Part shown: one piece after another, positions 4,979 through 5,240 of the stretch | Position numbering within the stretch: position 1 is the first letter of the stretch | Layout of the letters: every line of letters begins with the position of its first letter | Assembly: GCA_021413595.1 (NCBI GenBank) | Contig: JAIOQD010000576.1 | Span: forward strand, 1-5,240 | Direction of reading: 5' to 3' | DNA: 5,240 bases | From: Bacteroidota bacterium | GTDB taxonomy: Bacteria; Bacteroidota; Bacteroidia; 2-12-FULL-35-15 | Made by a program: the position numbers and the translations under genes | Notes under the pieces: generated by a model | What the model saw: the letters and a program-made list of their open reading frames with translations, nothing else | Told to the model about the DNA's origin: nothing | Database searches by the model: none

Positions 4979-5240
4979 TGGGATTAACATTAATAATCCG
5001 TTTAAATTTTATACCTTCTTTTGTGAAATTAATAAGAATAGCGAGTTGGAGATTAGATAATTTAAGATAATTCAAAACTTGTTCAATATTAGTTTTAGAA
5101 AAATTTACGTCCTTTTTTAATTCAACAATTACCTTATCGTCAATAAGAAAATTGAGGAATCCTTTGCCGACAATTTCATTCCTGAATTTTAAAGAATAAT
5201 AAACCTTCTCCTGAAACTTAATGTCCTTGGCACGAAGGAC
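4971..5240 (-). CDS. GxxExxY-family protein, C-terminal part (5' end outside window)
   Basis: A frame open from the right edge to a TAA at 4971-4973 gives 89 residues of the C-terminal part. It matches the GxxExxY family: IKFQEKVYYSLKFRNEIVGKG, then FLIDDKVIVELKK, then TNIEQVLNYLKLSNLQLAILINF and a closing IKFKRIIN. The name-giving N-terminal GxxExxY motif would lie beyond 5240. The family has a PD-(D/E)XK nuclease-like fold; the E-x-K pair is present as E40-L-K42 of this fragment. The position where I expect the conserved Asp (xDFLI) is Asn30 here (LNFLI), so nuclease activity may be lost, although D34/D35 lie close by. The cellular role of the family is not settled. It ends 78 bases before the start of the SPOR-bearing porP-like gene, on the same strand. 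Confidence 0.88.
   Translation of the reverse strand, partial: VLRAKDIKFQEKVYYSLKFRNEIVGKGFLNFLIDDKVIVELKKDVNFSKTNIEQVLNYLKLSNLQLAILINFTKEGIKFKRIINVNPSS

Overview
The window is AT-rich DNA from a member of the Bacteroidota (Bacteroidetes). The clearest evidence is two PorP/SprF-family proteins, which belong to the type IX secretion/gliding machinery found only in that phylum. The style of the intergenic repeats, the lack of Shine-Dalgarno sequences and the presence of a GxxExxY-family protein agree with this. Genus cannot be told from the sequence. Every supported gene lies on the minus strand, so transcription runs from 5240 toward 1.

Layout in the direction of transcription:
(1) 5240-4971: the C-terminal end of a GxxExxY protein (PD-(D/E)XK nuclease-like fold), with an Asp-to-Asn change at a normally conserved position. 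Its stop codon sits in a short ACGAA repeat.
(2) 4892-3501: a PorP/SprF-like outer-membrane protein with a coiled-coil linker and a C-terminal SPOR-like domain.
(3) 3477-3402: a compact cluster of hairpins and a 17-base near-repeat, in the style of Bacteroidota extragenic repeats.
(4) 3348-2980: a small DUF3307-like membrane protein with four His/Asp pairs at i,i+4 spacing and a probable GTG start.
(5) 2964-2840: a second extragenic repeat built from AACACTGAT and its inverted variant.
(6) 2822-1299: a paralogue of gene 2 with the same barrel and signal peptide, but a different C-terminus: coiled coil, helical linker and a carboxypeptidase-regulatory-like beta domain.
(7) 1298-1050: noncoding, with three short inverted repeats.
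(8) 1049-150: a coiled-coil protein with a J-domain-like HPD segment, overlapping by 14 bases
(9) 163-1: the N-terminus of a protein that begins with a segment I associate with Bacteroidota WG-repeat and leucine-rich-repeat proteins.

The window reads as two modules. The right-hand one carries duplicated T9SS-associated barrel proteins whose shared outer-membrane part is joined to two different periplasmic modules, with an unrelated membrane-protein gene between the copies. The left-hand one is a translationally coupled pair made of a J-domain cochaperone-like protein and a probable repeat protein. It may be the start of a longer accessory operon off the left edge. The repeats at nearly every gene boundary suggest that the genes were brought together by rearrangement and are not one ancestral operon.
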